Shown here: in pieces, positions 54,975-64,000 of the stretch | How the letters are laid out: every line of letters starts with the position of its first letter | How positions within the stretch are numbered: the stretch's first letter is position 1 | Assembly (NCBI GenBank): GCA_014084085.1 | Contig: NPFB01000091.1 | Location: 62,001-126,000 of the forward strand | Length of the DNA stretch: 64,000 bases | From: Hondaea fermentalgiana | Taxonomy: Eukaryota > Sar > Bigyra > Thraustochytrida > Thraustochytriidae | Direction: 5' to 3' | The notes under the pieces: model-generated | What the model was told of the DNA's origin: nothing | Databases searched by the model: none | Seen by the model: the letters and a program-made list of their open reading frames with translations, nothing else | Program-made: the position numbers and the translations under genes

Positions 54975-57832
54975 CCGTCAATCCTTCATTGGGTTGGGAG
55001 GGTTTTGGCGGGGAGGCGCGTCTTTCGCCCGCGAGACTTGATCCAGCGAGGGGCGCGTCGGAGGTCTTTCGTGTCTTTCGGGCGCCCCTCTGGCGTGGCA
55101 CGCTCTCTCCGCGTGCTTCCCTTGCTTCCTTTCTCTCTCCCTGGGGCCGTGGTGAGGTGAGGCGAGTCCCTCCCTCACTCCCTTTCTCGTTCACTCCCTT
55201 TCTCCCTCCCTTCCCTCTCTGGGCCAGCCAGCCTCGCCCGCCCACGCCTATACAGAGAATACCGCGGCCTGGAAGCTGGGTAGCTTGCGCGTGCCCCCCA
55301 CAGCGAAGGCAGGGCGGCGCCCGTCCCGGCGAAAGAGCCATGCAGCCCGCCCCACACCCGCCCAGGGGCAAAGAGAGCGGGCGCAAGGTGGCTGCGGGGA
55401 TATTGCTCGGGCAGACAACCGACTGCGGGGGCGTTCGCAGGTTTGGGGGGCACGCCGGGAGTGTCTGCCGGCGCGGTTCCCGAGCCATCTTCACTAATAA
55501 AGTATGTAAGCCCATGTCAAGGCAAGGTAGCAAGTAGTAAGGGGAAACAGGGCCCCGGAGGTAGCTGGGGGGGGGGCGCGCCGGCGAAGGCGCATTTGGC
55601 GCGGGGGATTGCTATATTTGTGCACGCGAGAGTTTCACTTGCGCAGGCGCGACGCAAGTCCGGAACCGGGCGGGCGCGCGGCGAGGTGTGGGGCGGGGCT
55701 TTAGCAGGCGCGTCGGAGCAGGGGTACCGCGCTTAGCGTGACTCGCAGCGAGCAGCTTGTGCCGCCACTGCCGCATGCCGTGCCACCTGAGTTCCTCGCT
55801 CACTCTGCCTGCGTGACCGGCCTCGGGCTCGTCACGATCACGACGACACCTCGAGGCAGCTCCGGCTGTCTGCAGCGACGGCGACGGCGAGAGCGACTGC
55901 GACTTCAAGGTCGCGAGGCCTACGAGAGACTCGTATCGATGTCGGTGCGATGCGATCGGCCAATTTGATGCAATGGAATGCAGCGCAGGGTGCAATGCAG
56001 AATGTAATACAATGCCATGCAGTCCAGCGCCCTCCGTCAGGGCGTGATGCCGTCGCCGCGCGCGTAAGACAAGCCAAGAAAAAGGCTACACAAAACATCA
56101 TAACACGCGCGGCACGGCCGCCATGAGCCCTCAATTTGAGAAATTGCGCCGATCGAGCGGAGCGGCCGTGTGACGCACCCAACCAACCTTGGTTTCGCCA
56201 TCAGTGGCAGGCAGCTGCAGATTGCACATCACATTGTTGACGATGAATGCAATCGCTGTCGCGGGCGCGGATCTCGATCTTTCCTTTTCTGGGCGCGCGC
56301 TCGGCCTTGGAGACCCGCCGAGGAAAGAAAGGAAAGCAAGCGAACTTGAAGTTCTTGAAGTTCTTGCTTGGGCCAAGGAGGATCGGGAGGAAGGAGTGAC
56401 AGGTCGCCGCTCGCTGTCTCGGCTGACTCGGACGCGCGGCACGGAGCCGCGGGCGCAGTCTCCTCGCGGTACCGGGAACTCGGGTGGGTGGATGGCCATT
56501 GAATGCAAGTGAGAGCGCGACTGCGTCGTCGCGGAGTCAGGCCATTTCAATTCACCCCGCCCGCGCGAACAAAGGCAGGCCTCGCCCGGCGTTTCGTTTG
56601 AGTCTCTCTAGGCAAGGCAAGGCAAGGCGAGCAGCGGCATCTCGCAGCGCGACATCGTGCGTGCAGCAGAACTCCGCGAACCTCAAGAGAGAGAGCGAGC
56701 TAGCTATCTATTGCGAGCTGCACTGCGGCGCCGATCGCAAGATCGAGACACGGGCGCAGAACTAGAGCAGAGCAGGAGCGATGCGCGGAGGCACACTGCC
56801 GCGCCGCCACGACCAGCCACGCGGAGGCCTCGAGCCCGGTACGTACTAGCGTTGTTGTCGTGCTTGGAAAGCGAGCAAGCAACTGCAAGTGCAAGTTGGA
56901 GCAAGCAACAGCAACAGCAAGCAAGCGACAGCGACTCATTCGCTCACAGTGACGCATCGCCGCTATCATGCTGTGCTGGCAGCAGGAAGGCGGCATTGCG
57001 AGCGTGCACCTCGCCGTCGCTGGCTGGCTGGCTGGCTGGCTGGCAGGCTGGCTGGCGGAATGGCTGCGTGGCTGAATGGCACGCTGCGCCGGCCGCACTG
57101 CAGCCCGTGCCGCGAGGCTGGCTCCGGGGCATGCTGGCTGCCTGGCTGGCACGCTGGTGGCCATGGTGGCTGGCATGCTGCAAAGATAGATACTAAATGG
57201 ATGGATAGAAAGCAGCAAGCAGCCAGGTAAAAGAAGGAAAGAAGGACAACGGCGGCGCAGCGTGCCCCCCTTCTCTTCCGCCCCGCCCCCGCAGACGTCC
57301 AGAGGGTCGCTCGTTGCGCGGTGCCCTGGCGCTTTGGCTCGCCCTCCCCACACCCGCGTCCGCCTCTCGCAGAACCCTCCGCAGCTGGCGGGCCTTGGCC
57401 TTGGCCGAGCCGCGCCCGCGCAGAGACGAAGGCCGCCCGGCGTCCCCCGCCTTTCCTTCCCCCCCTGGCACCCTGTCCGTGACTGCGGGGATGAATGCAG
57501 AGGCCTCTCGTGTGGGCAGTGACGCCGGCCTCTGGCAGCGCGAGGCCGGCTGTGGGAGAGGGGGAGGCGTCGCCCTGGTTCCTCCTTCTAGGCATGGAGA
57601 GGAGGAAGCAGGCGGAGGAAGCAGCGAGAGGGAAAGTGGGATAGGGGGCGCCTGTCCCCTCACTGGGCCGAGCCAGGCGGGCTGCCGAGCGAGCGGAGCA
57701 GAGCAGACAGAGGCAGAGGGAGGCGGCGGTGCAGGCGGAGACAGACGGGCAGACCCGATTCCTTGCCGCCGCCGCCGCCGCCGCCGCCGCGAGCAGAGGC
57801 AGAGCGGACGCGGCAGCGCAGGCGGCGAAGGC

Positions 57833-57868
57833 GAGGCGAGGCGAGGCGAGGCGAGGCGAGGCGAGGCG
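57833..57868 (+). repeat. (GGCGA)n pentanucleotide repeat just upstream of a start codon
   Basis: About seven GGCGA units end 12 bases before the ATG of the zinc-finger gene. The same repeat occurs at 53864-53890. Confidence 0.85.
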
Positions 57869-57879
57869 CGGACGGCGCG

Positions 57880-59160
57880 ATGGAGCCGCGCGCGGAGCAG
57901 GAGCGCGGCGGGTGCGCGCGCGGCGCGAAGGAGGAGGAGGAGGAGGAGGACGCGGAGAACCCGGCGGCGGGATGCGCGGCGGCGGCGGCCGCGCAGGAAG
58001 AGCAGAAGGAGGAGGCCGGCGAAGAGGGCTTCGGCCAGTTCTGCAACCTCGCCGCGGCCGCGACCTGGAGCTCCGGCGAGGGAGAGCGCGGGGGCGCGGG
58101 CGGGCGGAGGAGGAGACCTGCGGAGACAGACGCGAACGCGAGGCCCGCCAAGGGCGAGGCCTGGCCGAGGGCGCTCGCGAGGGCGAGAGGCCAGGCCGCG
58201 ATGACAGCGGCCCAGAACCGCGTGCGAACCCCAACGACATTGAGAGGAACCGCCCACACGACCGCCTCGGCTGCAGCTCCCGTGGCCGCCGCCGCGGACC
58301 CGGAGGCGGACGCGGACGTCGACGCGCGCCGCCGCAGTGGCGCTGGCCCCGAGTCCTGCAGCGAGCAGAGCTGGGGACCTGTGTCTGTGTCTGTATCCGC
58401 GTCCGTGTCCGAGCGCGAGCACAGCGGCAACAGTCCCCTCGGCGAGAACCAGGACGGTCACAACGTCCACCGCGACCAAGACGACGACGACGACGACGAC
58501 GATCAAGAAGACGACGACATGCCCGGCCAGCTCCAGTTTCGCCGCGCCTCCATCGCCTCCGACAGCGAGTCGGAGTCAGACGAGGACGAGGACGGCGACG
58601 AAGAGGACGACGACAGCGACTTTGACAAAGAACGCAGCGCGAGCCCCGCCGCCGATACAGAACGGTTCCGGGACCGACCGCGGAAACGGTCGACCTCATC
58701 GCGCAAGCGTAGCGGTCTCTTTCGCGTGCTGAGCACTTCGCAAAAGAAGGCGGGCGTCCACGACGACGAGGACGACGACTTTCTCGCGCAAAACCCCGCG
58801 CAGCAGCTCCCACATGGCCTCACCTTGGCCTCCCCAGAGCGTGTGCGTCCTCGCGTCGGCTCGCGTTGCGCAGCCTCGCCCTTGCACTTGGCCCGCTCTC
58901 CCACGAGCACATCGGCCCCGGAACTCACCCGCTCCTACAGTCGGTCTGTCCTCGACGACATGACCTGCGACGTGTCGGGAGAGTTTCGCAATTGCCGCCA
59001 CTGCCGCACCATCTTCCCCTTTGTACAGCCACCTGGGGCAGATCCGGCGGGTCGCGAAGCCATCCGCCTTTCTTTTTGCTCCGGAGAGTGCCATCTCTCC
59101 TTTGTCACATTATATCAGATCCAAAGACTGCGTCGTCGCAGCGCGCGCCGCATGCGTTAA
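57880..59160 (+). CDS. Acidic low-complexity protein with C-terminal FCS-like zinc finger
   Basis: A 426-residue protein. The first ~350 residues are low-complexity: Glu/Ala-rich, then Asp/Glu runs (DQDDDDDDDDQEDDD, SESESDEDEDGDEEDDDSDF) and Ser/Arg-rich patches such as RKRSTSSRKRSG. The last ~60 residues are well ordered. C372-x2-C375 (NCRHC) and C400-x3-C404 (FCSGEC) form a C2...C2 zinc site with the FCSxEC signature of FCS-like (FLZ/DUF581) or related treble-clef fingers. Such fingers mediate protein contacts, in plants with SnRK1 kinase. The ATG at 57880 has a good context (GCGATGG); the open frame upstream starts at TTG and reads through GGCGA repeats. Function unknown; a nuclear or scaffold role is only a guess. 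Confidence 0.72.
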   Translation: MEPRAEQERGGCARGAKEEEEEEDAENPAAGCAAAAAAQEEQKEEAGEEGFGQFCNLAAAATWSSGEGERGGAGGRRRRPAETDANARPAKGEAWPRALARARGQAAMTAAQNRVRTPTTLRGTAHTTASAAAPVAAAADPEADADVDARRRSGAGPESCSEQSWGPVSVSVSASVSEREHSGNSPLGENQDGHNVHRDQDDDDDDDDQEDDDMPGQLQFRRASIASDSESESDEDEDGDEEDDDSDFDKERSASPAADTERFRDRPRKRSTSSRKRSGLFRVLSTSQKKAGVHDDEDDDFLAQNPAQQLPHGLTLASPERVRPRVGSRCAASPLHLARSPTSTSAPELTRSYSRSVLDDMTCDVSGEFRNCRHCRTIFPFVQPPGADPAGREAIRLSFCSGECHLSFVTLYQIQRLRRRSARRMR

Positions 59161-60318
59161 AACGAGCCGAGCCGACGTCACCGACTTTTCAAAATATTTC
59201 ACATTGATCACGCACGCGGGTCGACAAAAAGAAGCTGCCCCCCTTCCTGACCACATTTATATACATACTTTCTTTTCGCATCGCGCGCGCGCACCTCTCA
59301 ACACAACACAACACTCAACACAACACAACACATCACAGTACGCACAAAAGTCGAACGAGAACCGGGAGTCGAGAGTCGAGAGAGCAGAGCTCACGCAGGG
59401 CCTGTACGTGTCATGGCTTGCGCTTTCTCTCTTGATGATCTCCTTCTTCGTATGTCCTTTACTTTCTTTCTGGTTTTCAGATGCGTCGTTGTTTGTTTGG
59501 TATGGCGCGCGTTGCACGGGCTTTCGTCTTCTCTCGACCACCCTTTTATCTTCTTCCACTTTTCTCAGAAAAGGGGATCGATCTATCCAAAACCTGCCAG
59601 CTGGCCGCCGGAACCCACATCTTCGGCTCGCCCTTTGACTGCTTGTGTTTACCCTCCCTCCCGATATTCACCACTGCGCACATTTACATTGAGAGCACGG
59701 AAAAGCGCACGTTCACAAGATGTTTTGACGCGCCTTTTTCCCACGCTCTCCTCACGTTCACTGTTCACATTTCTTTTCTTCTATTGTATGCGTAGTCTCG
59801 TCCCGTCCCTCGCGATGCAACAAATTACTCGCCTGACGGGCAAGTATCATATTTTCTTCAGTCTTTTTCTTCCCTGTTCACTTCTACTTGATTGCCAATG
59901 CTTGGCTGGCTAACTCGCCACAACTTTCACCCAGAGCATTGATCTACAAAGACGCTGCTCATTTTATTTTTTGAGCGCGCGAGCCGAGGAGATCACTTTT
60001 GGGCTCTCTCTTTCTCTCTTTCGTGCTTTGTTGGTGCACAGTCGCATCGACGAGTCGGTCGGACATAGACTTCCACGTGTTCTAGAATATCACGGTCTCC
60101 AACGGCCATTTTTTGGGGGTAGGGCAGCATATTCACGCTGCCTGCCCCAAGCAATCAGTTCCCGACGACCTGGAGTTGTGGTGGGCGCGGGGCGCGGGGA
60201 GAAGGAAGCGCGCGAGAGACGCGCTTCATCGCGCGCTCCGTCTCACGCGACGTGCACGAGAGAAGCGCGCGAGAGACGCGCGCGCGCGCGAGCGAGCTCT
60301 CAAGTGCACGAACCAAAC
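59161..60318. other. Intergenic region upstream of the armadillo/coiled-coil gene
   Basis: About 1.16 kb. It contains an ACACA/ACTCAACACA repeat at 59300-59335 and AT-richer pyrimidine-rich DNA from 59410 to 60030. GCGCGAGAGACGC repeats lie at 60208-60290, immediately before the next ATG. No gene or RNA was recognised. Confidence 0.55.
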
Positions 60319-63300
60319 ATGATGGAAGCTAGTGCCGACTTTGAGGACCTCAGCGACTTTAGCGACTCCGGACACTCCACAGAGGCAGACTTTGCGCTCA
60401 CGCCCTTGGCGGGCCGAACGCATACGCGAAAGAATGTGCGCAGGCACCGCACGCAAACGGCACGAAAGGCGCCTCTCAGCCCCGAGTCGAACGCCTCGCA
60501 AAACAACTACGAAGACGACGAATTCGACACTGACGACGAAAAGAAAGTCGACCACGATTACGATCACGACAACAATCTGAAACACATTAAAACGAGAAAC
60601 CGGGATGAGTATGACCATCGTCTTTGCCTCGACGACCTTCACGACGGCGTCTTGAGGAGGGAAGACCTCGACCTCAAGGTTCGCGTTGACACTCGACGAA
60701 ACGCAGCTCAACCGGGCACGCACGAAACCGGATTTTCCAGGGCGAACCAAAAGGCCAGCAGCCGTAAAACCAAGACCTCTGGAGCATGCGCAGCAAACAA
60801 CAATCAGTCCGCCGACGGGAATGACTTTGACAATGACACGCTTGCCACGTGCAAAGGCATTTCAAACGAGTTCGACGAAGACGACGAAGAGACCGAGGAG
60901 GACCACAAGGTGCCTGAAGTAAGTCTCGAGAGCGTCGTGCAGACGCAGGGAGCGAATGGAGTCGTCGAACACCTGGCTCAACTTCCTATTGCCCGCGCCC
61001 GAGATGTCGCACAAGATGCTCTTGCCCTCTTGAGCGGGAACGGGCTCAGTCTTATTTCTGTCGACGTAGAACGGTGCCTGGACGTCTTGCTTCCTCTGAT
61101 TGATCTCGGAGACTCTCGCATCGCTGCGCAGCTTTGCGCGCTCGCACAGGCGCTCGGGTATTGCGACGAGAACAAAACCAGACTCGTCGAGGCAAATCTC
61201 GGAAAGCTCGTCGCCACCTTTCTCAGTGATGCCATCGATCACCCCCATCAAGAGCATCTCATTGTTGACGCCCTCGACCTGCTCGCAAGTTTGGCAAGCG
61301 CACCCGCGGGCAGGTCGCGACTCGGCGAGGACGGAATAGTTGCGACCACAGCGCGTGCCTTGGAGGCGCAGCGCGCACATCCACGCGCTGCCCTCGCAGC
61401 GTGCAAAGTATTGCAGGCTTTGGCGCTTGAGGATGCCAACAAAAATCTCATGATGGACCACGGAGCTATTGCTGCAATGGTCAAGGCTCTCGAGCAAGAC
61501 ACTTGCGCTGCTGCTCTTATTGCCGCCGTATGCACCGCCCTTTATTTTGTCACCTTTGAGATTGAAGGTCTCGTCGACGAAGGAAACGAGGATGCCCTCC
61601 TGAAGCAATTGACACGCGCATTGTGCACTGCCATTGCAAAACCCGGCCTTGATGAAGGCGCTCGCGCTCGAGGACTTGCTGTGCTTGCGGCCATGGTTTC
61701 TGCTGCGCCTGCTTCAGCTCCAAACGGACTGCGCATCGAAGCTGTACGTGCAGGGGCCACTTCGGTTGCATGTGCCGCGCTCGTGGATCTGGAGCACGAC
61801 GCCGAGGCCCTCGCTGACGCTGTTCAGCTCCTTCACAGCATCATGGACCAGGAAGACCTCGCGCAAGCGCCAGATCTTGAGCGCAAATCAGCAGCCACAC
61901 TTCGTGGCGTTCTCAAGGCCAAGACTGTCGAATGGGAGCCCACAGATTCAATTCGCGTGTGCGCAGAGCTTGCGCTCGAGCGCATGGAGGCCTTTCTCGA
62001 TAGCAACGAGAGGAAAAAGAAGACCGCGTCACCACCGCTTCCCACTGCGCCCGCGCCGATCATGGCTGCAACATCCCCTCAAGCGATCTCGCCGTCGCCA
62101 CACGCAATGCTCGCCAAGACCAAGATTGATGCGCACACGCTGGACCATGTCAATCGAGACCTTATTGACCAGATGACGACACGTAGTGCGCGGAATGAAG
62201 GGATTTCATCAACACCACCACCACCACAACAACAACAACAAGAGCAAGAGCAAGGGCAACAGCAAGCTGACGCTCGTTTCGCCCGAGCGGGCAAGTTGAT
62301 CCTTTCCTCGTTCTTTGCTCGAGCGACGCGACCAGATACGAGGCTCGCTTTTGCACTGTGGCGAGGGGCCAGCGAGCGTGCGCGTGCCGAAGACTTGAGA
62401 AAGTCGCTCAAGACATCATGTAATGAGGGCGAAAGCTTGCGTGGCGAGCTCATGCGCATGCACTTGGCGCTCGACAAGGCCCACCAAGACTTGGAGGAGT
62501 TTCGATCCGGCGCGACGTCTGATCTTGCCGCACGAGAAGAGGAAGTTTGCGAACGTCAGCAAGAGTTGGTGTCCTGGGAAGGACGACTCGAAGATCAAGA
62601 GAAGGCTCTCAAAGCTCGCGAAAGGGCAGCTGCAGAGGGAGCGAGTGACGAGCTCAAGGAAACGTTGGCCGCTATGGAACGCGCGACCCACGCGAAATTG
62701 GACGACCAAGCGCAAGACTTTGAAGCGCGTATTCGGACCCTTGAAGAAAAAGTTCACGAGCGAGAAGAGGAACTCAAGGCGTCAGCTTTAAGAATTGAGT
62801 CCCTACAGCGCGACGTTGTCGAGACCGATGCCAGAAGCAAAGCCCACGATGACCTGCAAGACTCATTTCAGGAGCTCAAGGAGCAAATGGCCGATCAGGA
62901 GCGCCAGAATGATGACTTGCAGCGCCTGAATGAAAGTTTCCGCAGCCAAATTGAGGATTTGCGGCGAGAAAAGCAGAACTTGCAGCGCGAAAAGGAAACG
63001 GCGCAGCGCCTCCAGGACGAAGTCAATGAAGCACTTCAGCAAAAGAGCGAAGACTTGCAACTGGAAAAGGAGGATCTCAAGCGGGAAATGAAATCACTTC
63101 AAGAAGATCTCGAGCGAGAAAATGCGAAACTTTTGCGAGACAATGAAGATCTGAAACGCCAAAATAATGAGTTGTCGCGCGCAGCGACCGAGTCTAAGGC
63201 CCATGTAGCCAGCTTGGAGAACCAGATGCAGCAGCTCGAAGAAACCCAAGCCCAGCGTCTCGGAAGTGTCGTGGACGGCCCGCACGAGATCGAAGAGTTG

Positions 63301-64000
63301 CGCCGCGCTCTTGGAAAAGAGCGTAACGAGCGTGCCCAGCTCGAGGGCGAGCTCGCGTCTCTGCGATTTGACAAGGAGCACGCCGATGGAACGTTTGCAG
63401 AGCTGGAGCAGGCCATTCAACGTGTGCAGAATCTTGAGCGCGAGGTGGAGGTGGCCCGTACGAGTTTGGCGCAGTCTCGCGCGGAAAGTCAGGCCCTTCG
63501 CGACGAGATTGTCAATATGGAGGCGCGCACGCACACGCGCGAGCTCGACGCGCAAAGCTCTGCGCAGCGATTCGACAACCTCTCGCGTGAATACGAGGAC
63601 GTGTGCGCCCTTGTCCAGGAACAAGAAGAGATGATTCAGGACCTGAAGCGGGACCGCGAAGATGCTGTGGGGCGCGATGGTCTGGAGGCCATGCAGGCCG
63701 AAGTGGAACGTCTCAAGCGCACCCTTGAGGACGAGCGGCGCGCCGCAGCGCGCGATCAGACGCATCGAACAGAGATAATCAAGGCGCAATTGGAGACAGA
63801 GTACCGCATGGTGATCAAGGCGCTCACGGCGTCGCGATCACGCCTCGAGGAGCGTCTCGAACGATCGGAAAGCGAGCGGCTGCAGCTCATGGGTCAAGTG
63901 GGTCGTCTCTCGAGCGGTTCTATGGGACCTGTGGGCTCGTTTTCTTCCAACGCCAAGACGTCCTCGCCCGTGCCTTCTCCGCTGCGGCAGCAGCGCAAGA
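60319..64000 (+). CDS. Armadillo-like / long coiled-coil protein (3'-incomplete)
   Basis: The frame starting ATGATGGAAGCT is open without a stop to the end of the window (at least 1,227 residues). Residues 1 to ~200 are acidic and disordered. Residues ~215-560 are repetitive Leu/Ala-rich helices resembling armadillo/HEAT repeats (LIVDALDLLASLASAPAGR, AALAACKVLQALALEDANKN, AALIAAVCTALYFVTFEIEG). A Pro/Gln linker with polyGln lies near 636-655. From ~694 to ~1200 there is a long heptad coiled coil (ENAKLLRDNEDLKRQNNELS), with motifs such as LQRLNESFRSQIEDLRREKQ. The end becomes Ser/Pro-rich again. This layout recalls tethers and cytoskeletal or Golgi coiled-coil proteins with armadillo heads (p115/USO1-like), but no specific family signature was recognised. 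Confidence 0.82.
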   Translation, partial: MMEASADFEDLSDFSDSGHSTEADFALTPLAGRTHTRKNVRRHRTQTARKAPLSPESNASQNNYEDDEFDTDDEKKVDHDYDHDNNLKHIKTRNRDEYDHRLCLDDLHDGVLRREDLDLKVRVDTRRNAAQPGTHETGFSRANQKASSRKTKTSGACAANNNQSADGNDFDNDTLATCKGISNEFDEDDEETEEDHKVPEVSLESVVQTQGANGVVEHLAQLPIARARDVAQDALALLSGNGLSLISVDVERCLDVLLPLIDLGDSRIAAQLCALAQALGYCDENKTRLVEANLGKLVATFLSDAIDHPHQEHLIVDALDLLASLASAPAGRSRLGEDGIVATTARALEAQRAHPRAALAACKVLQALALEDANKNLMMDHGAIAAMVKALEQDTCAAALIAAVCTALYFVTFEIEGLVDEGNEDALLKQLTRALCTAIAKPGLDEGARARGLAVLAAMVSAAPASAPNGLRIEAVRAGATSVACAALVDLEHDAEALADAVQLLHSIMDQEDLAQAPDLERKSAATLRGVLKAKTVEWEPTDSIRVCAELALERMEAFLDSNERKKKTASPPLPTAPAPIMAATSPQAISPSPHAMLAKTKIDAHTLDHVNRDLIDQMTTRSARNEGISSTPPPPQQQQQEQEQGQQQADARFARAGKLILSSFFARATRPDTRLAFALWRGASERARAEDLRKSLKTSCNEGESLRGELMRMHLALDKAHQDLEEFRSGATSDLAAREEEVCERQQELVSWEGRLEDQEKALKARERAAAEGASDELKETLAAMERATHAKLDDQAQDFEARIRTLEEKVHEREEELKASALRIESLQRDVVETDARSKAHDDLQDSFQELKEQMADQERQNDDLQRLNESFRSQIEDLRREKQNLQREKETAQRLQDEVNEALQQKSEDLQLEKEDLKREMKSLQEDLERENAKLLRDNEDLKRQNNELSRAATESKAHVASLENQMQQLEETQAQRLGSVVDGPHEIEELRRALGKERNERAQLEGELASLRFDKEHADGTFAELEQAIQRVQNLEREVEVARTSLAQSRAESQALRDEIVNMEARTHTRELDAQSSAQRFDNLSREYEDVCALVQEQEEMIQDLKRDREDAVGRDGLEAMQAEVERLKRTLEDERRAAARDQTHRTEIIKAQLETEYRMVIKALTASRSRLEERLERSESERLQLMGQVGRLSSGSMGPVGSFSSNAKTSSPVPSPLRQQRK

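Larger units (their letters stand above)
50124..57879. other. 7.7-kb gene-free, repeat-rich, GC-rich region
   Basis: No open frame here has a recognisable domain or protein-like composition; the long ones on both strands arise from high GC and repeats. Landmarks are GCACGCAC at 50533-50556, TCTCATCTCA/CCGTCTCGTC at 50670-50715, TATAAAAAG at 50879, GATCGATC clusters (52505-52535, 53583-53610, 54294-54345, 54950-54974), GGGA repeats (52834-52868, 53937-53955, 54156-54190), GGCGA repeats (53864-53890), AAATG repeats (54865-54893), TGGC repeats (57019-57050) and GGCGA again at 57833-57868. The ends include promoters of the flanking divergent genes. Confidence 0.6.

Noticed and set aside
56966..58813. 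Long antisense open frames (615 and 437 residues) over the zinc-finger gene and its upstream region
   Set aside because: Composition is Arg/Pro/Ala/Ser low complexity from GGCGA and GCC repeats; stop codons are rare by GC content. The sense frame has a clean FCS-type finger.

Overview
The window is nuclear DNA of a GC-rich, intron-poor unicellular eukaryote. Stop-to-stop coding blocks of up to 5.8 kb, few short GT-AG introns, animal-like protein families (presenilin, trypsin-SRCR, SERCA, AMMECR1, FKBP12) and a flagellar dynein-arm gene (LRRC56) fit a zoosporic heterotroph. My best guess is a thraustochytrid (Labyrinthulomycetes, stramenopile); this is inferred from style, with no phylogenetic marker. 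Two 100-base N runs (13047-13146, 35277-35376) are scaffold gaps.

Layout. 0-9.2 kb: class-3 lipase (+), SERCA-type Ca2+ ATPase with one intron (+), cyclic-nucleotide-binding K+ channel (-). 10.4-15.2 kb: cystatin (+), a mitochondrial protein fusing two lipoyl domains to a KGD4/MRPS36 tail (-), Ric8 G-alpha chaperone with one intron (+). 15.2-26.1 kb: G-patch/KOW splicing factor GPKOW/Spp2 (-) followed by decayed duplicates of its own 3' end, ankyrin protein (+), LRRC56 (-), ERG24-type sterol reductase (-), and a three-exon small membrane protein (-). 26.1-34.9 kb: USP48/UBP26-like deubiquitinase with duplicated AT-hooks (-), whose 3' end is also duplicated downstream, then a secreted trypsin-SRCR protease (-). 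37.8-43.3 kb: PH domain fused to an acyltransferase that has lost its catalytic motifs (+), AMMECR1 (-), FKBP12 (+), presenilin with an altered GxGD motif (+). 43.7-49.4 kb: a 1,924-residue kinase-like/NACHT/ankyrin protein with NLR-like architecture (+). 49.6-50.1 kb: small unknown protein (-). 50.1-57.9 kb: a long gene-free, microsatellite-rich stretch. 57.9-64 kb: FCS-type zinc-finger protein (+) and an armadillo/coiled-coil protein running off the window (+).

The genes do not form an operon or pathway; neighbours are functionally unrelated, as is usual for a protist chromosome. Thematic links are calcium and G-protein signalling (SERCA, Ric8, CNBD channel), ER and intramembrane processes (sterol reductase, presenilin, SERCA) and mitochondrial 2-oxoglutarate dehydrogenase assembly. 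The most novel candidates are the lipoyl-lipoyl-KGD4 fusion, the NLR-like protein, the PH-acyltransferase pseudoenzyme, the presenilin active-site variant, and the repeated 3'-end gene-segment duplications.

Several start codons were reassigned to the first sensible ATG, because longer open frames begin with GTG or TTG. Four introns models (SERCA, Ric8, FKBP, small membrane protein) were derived by hand from splice sites, reading phase and protein-family fit.
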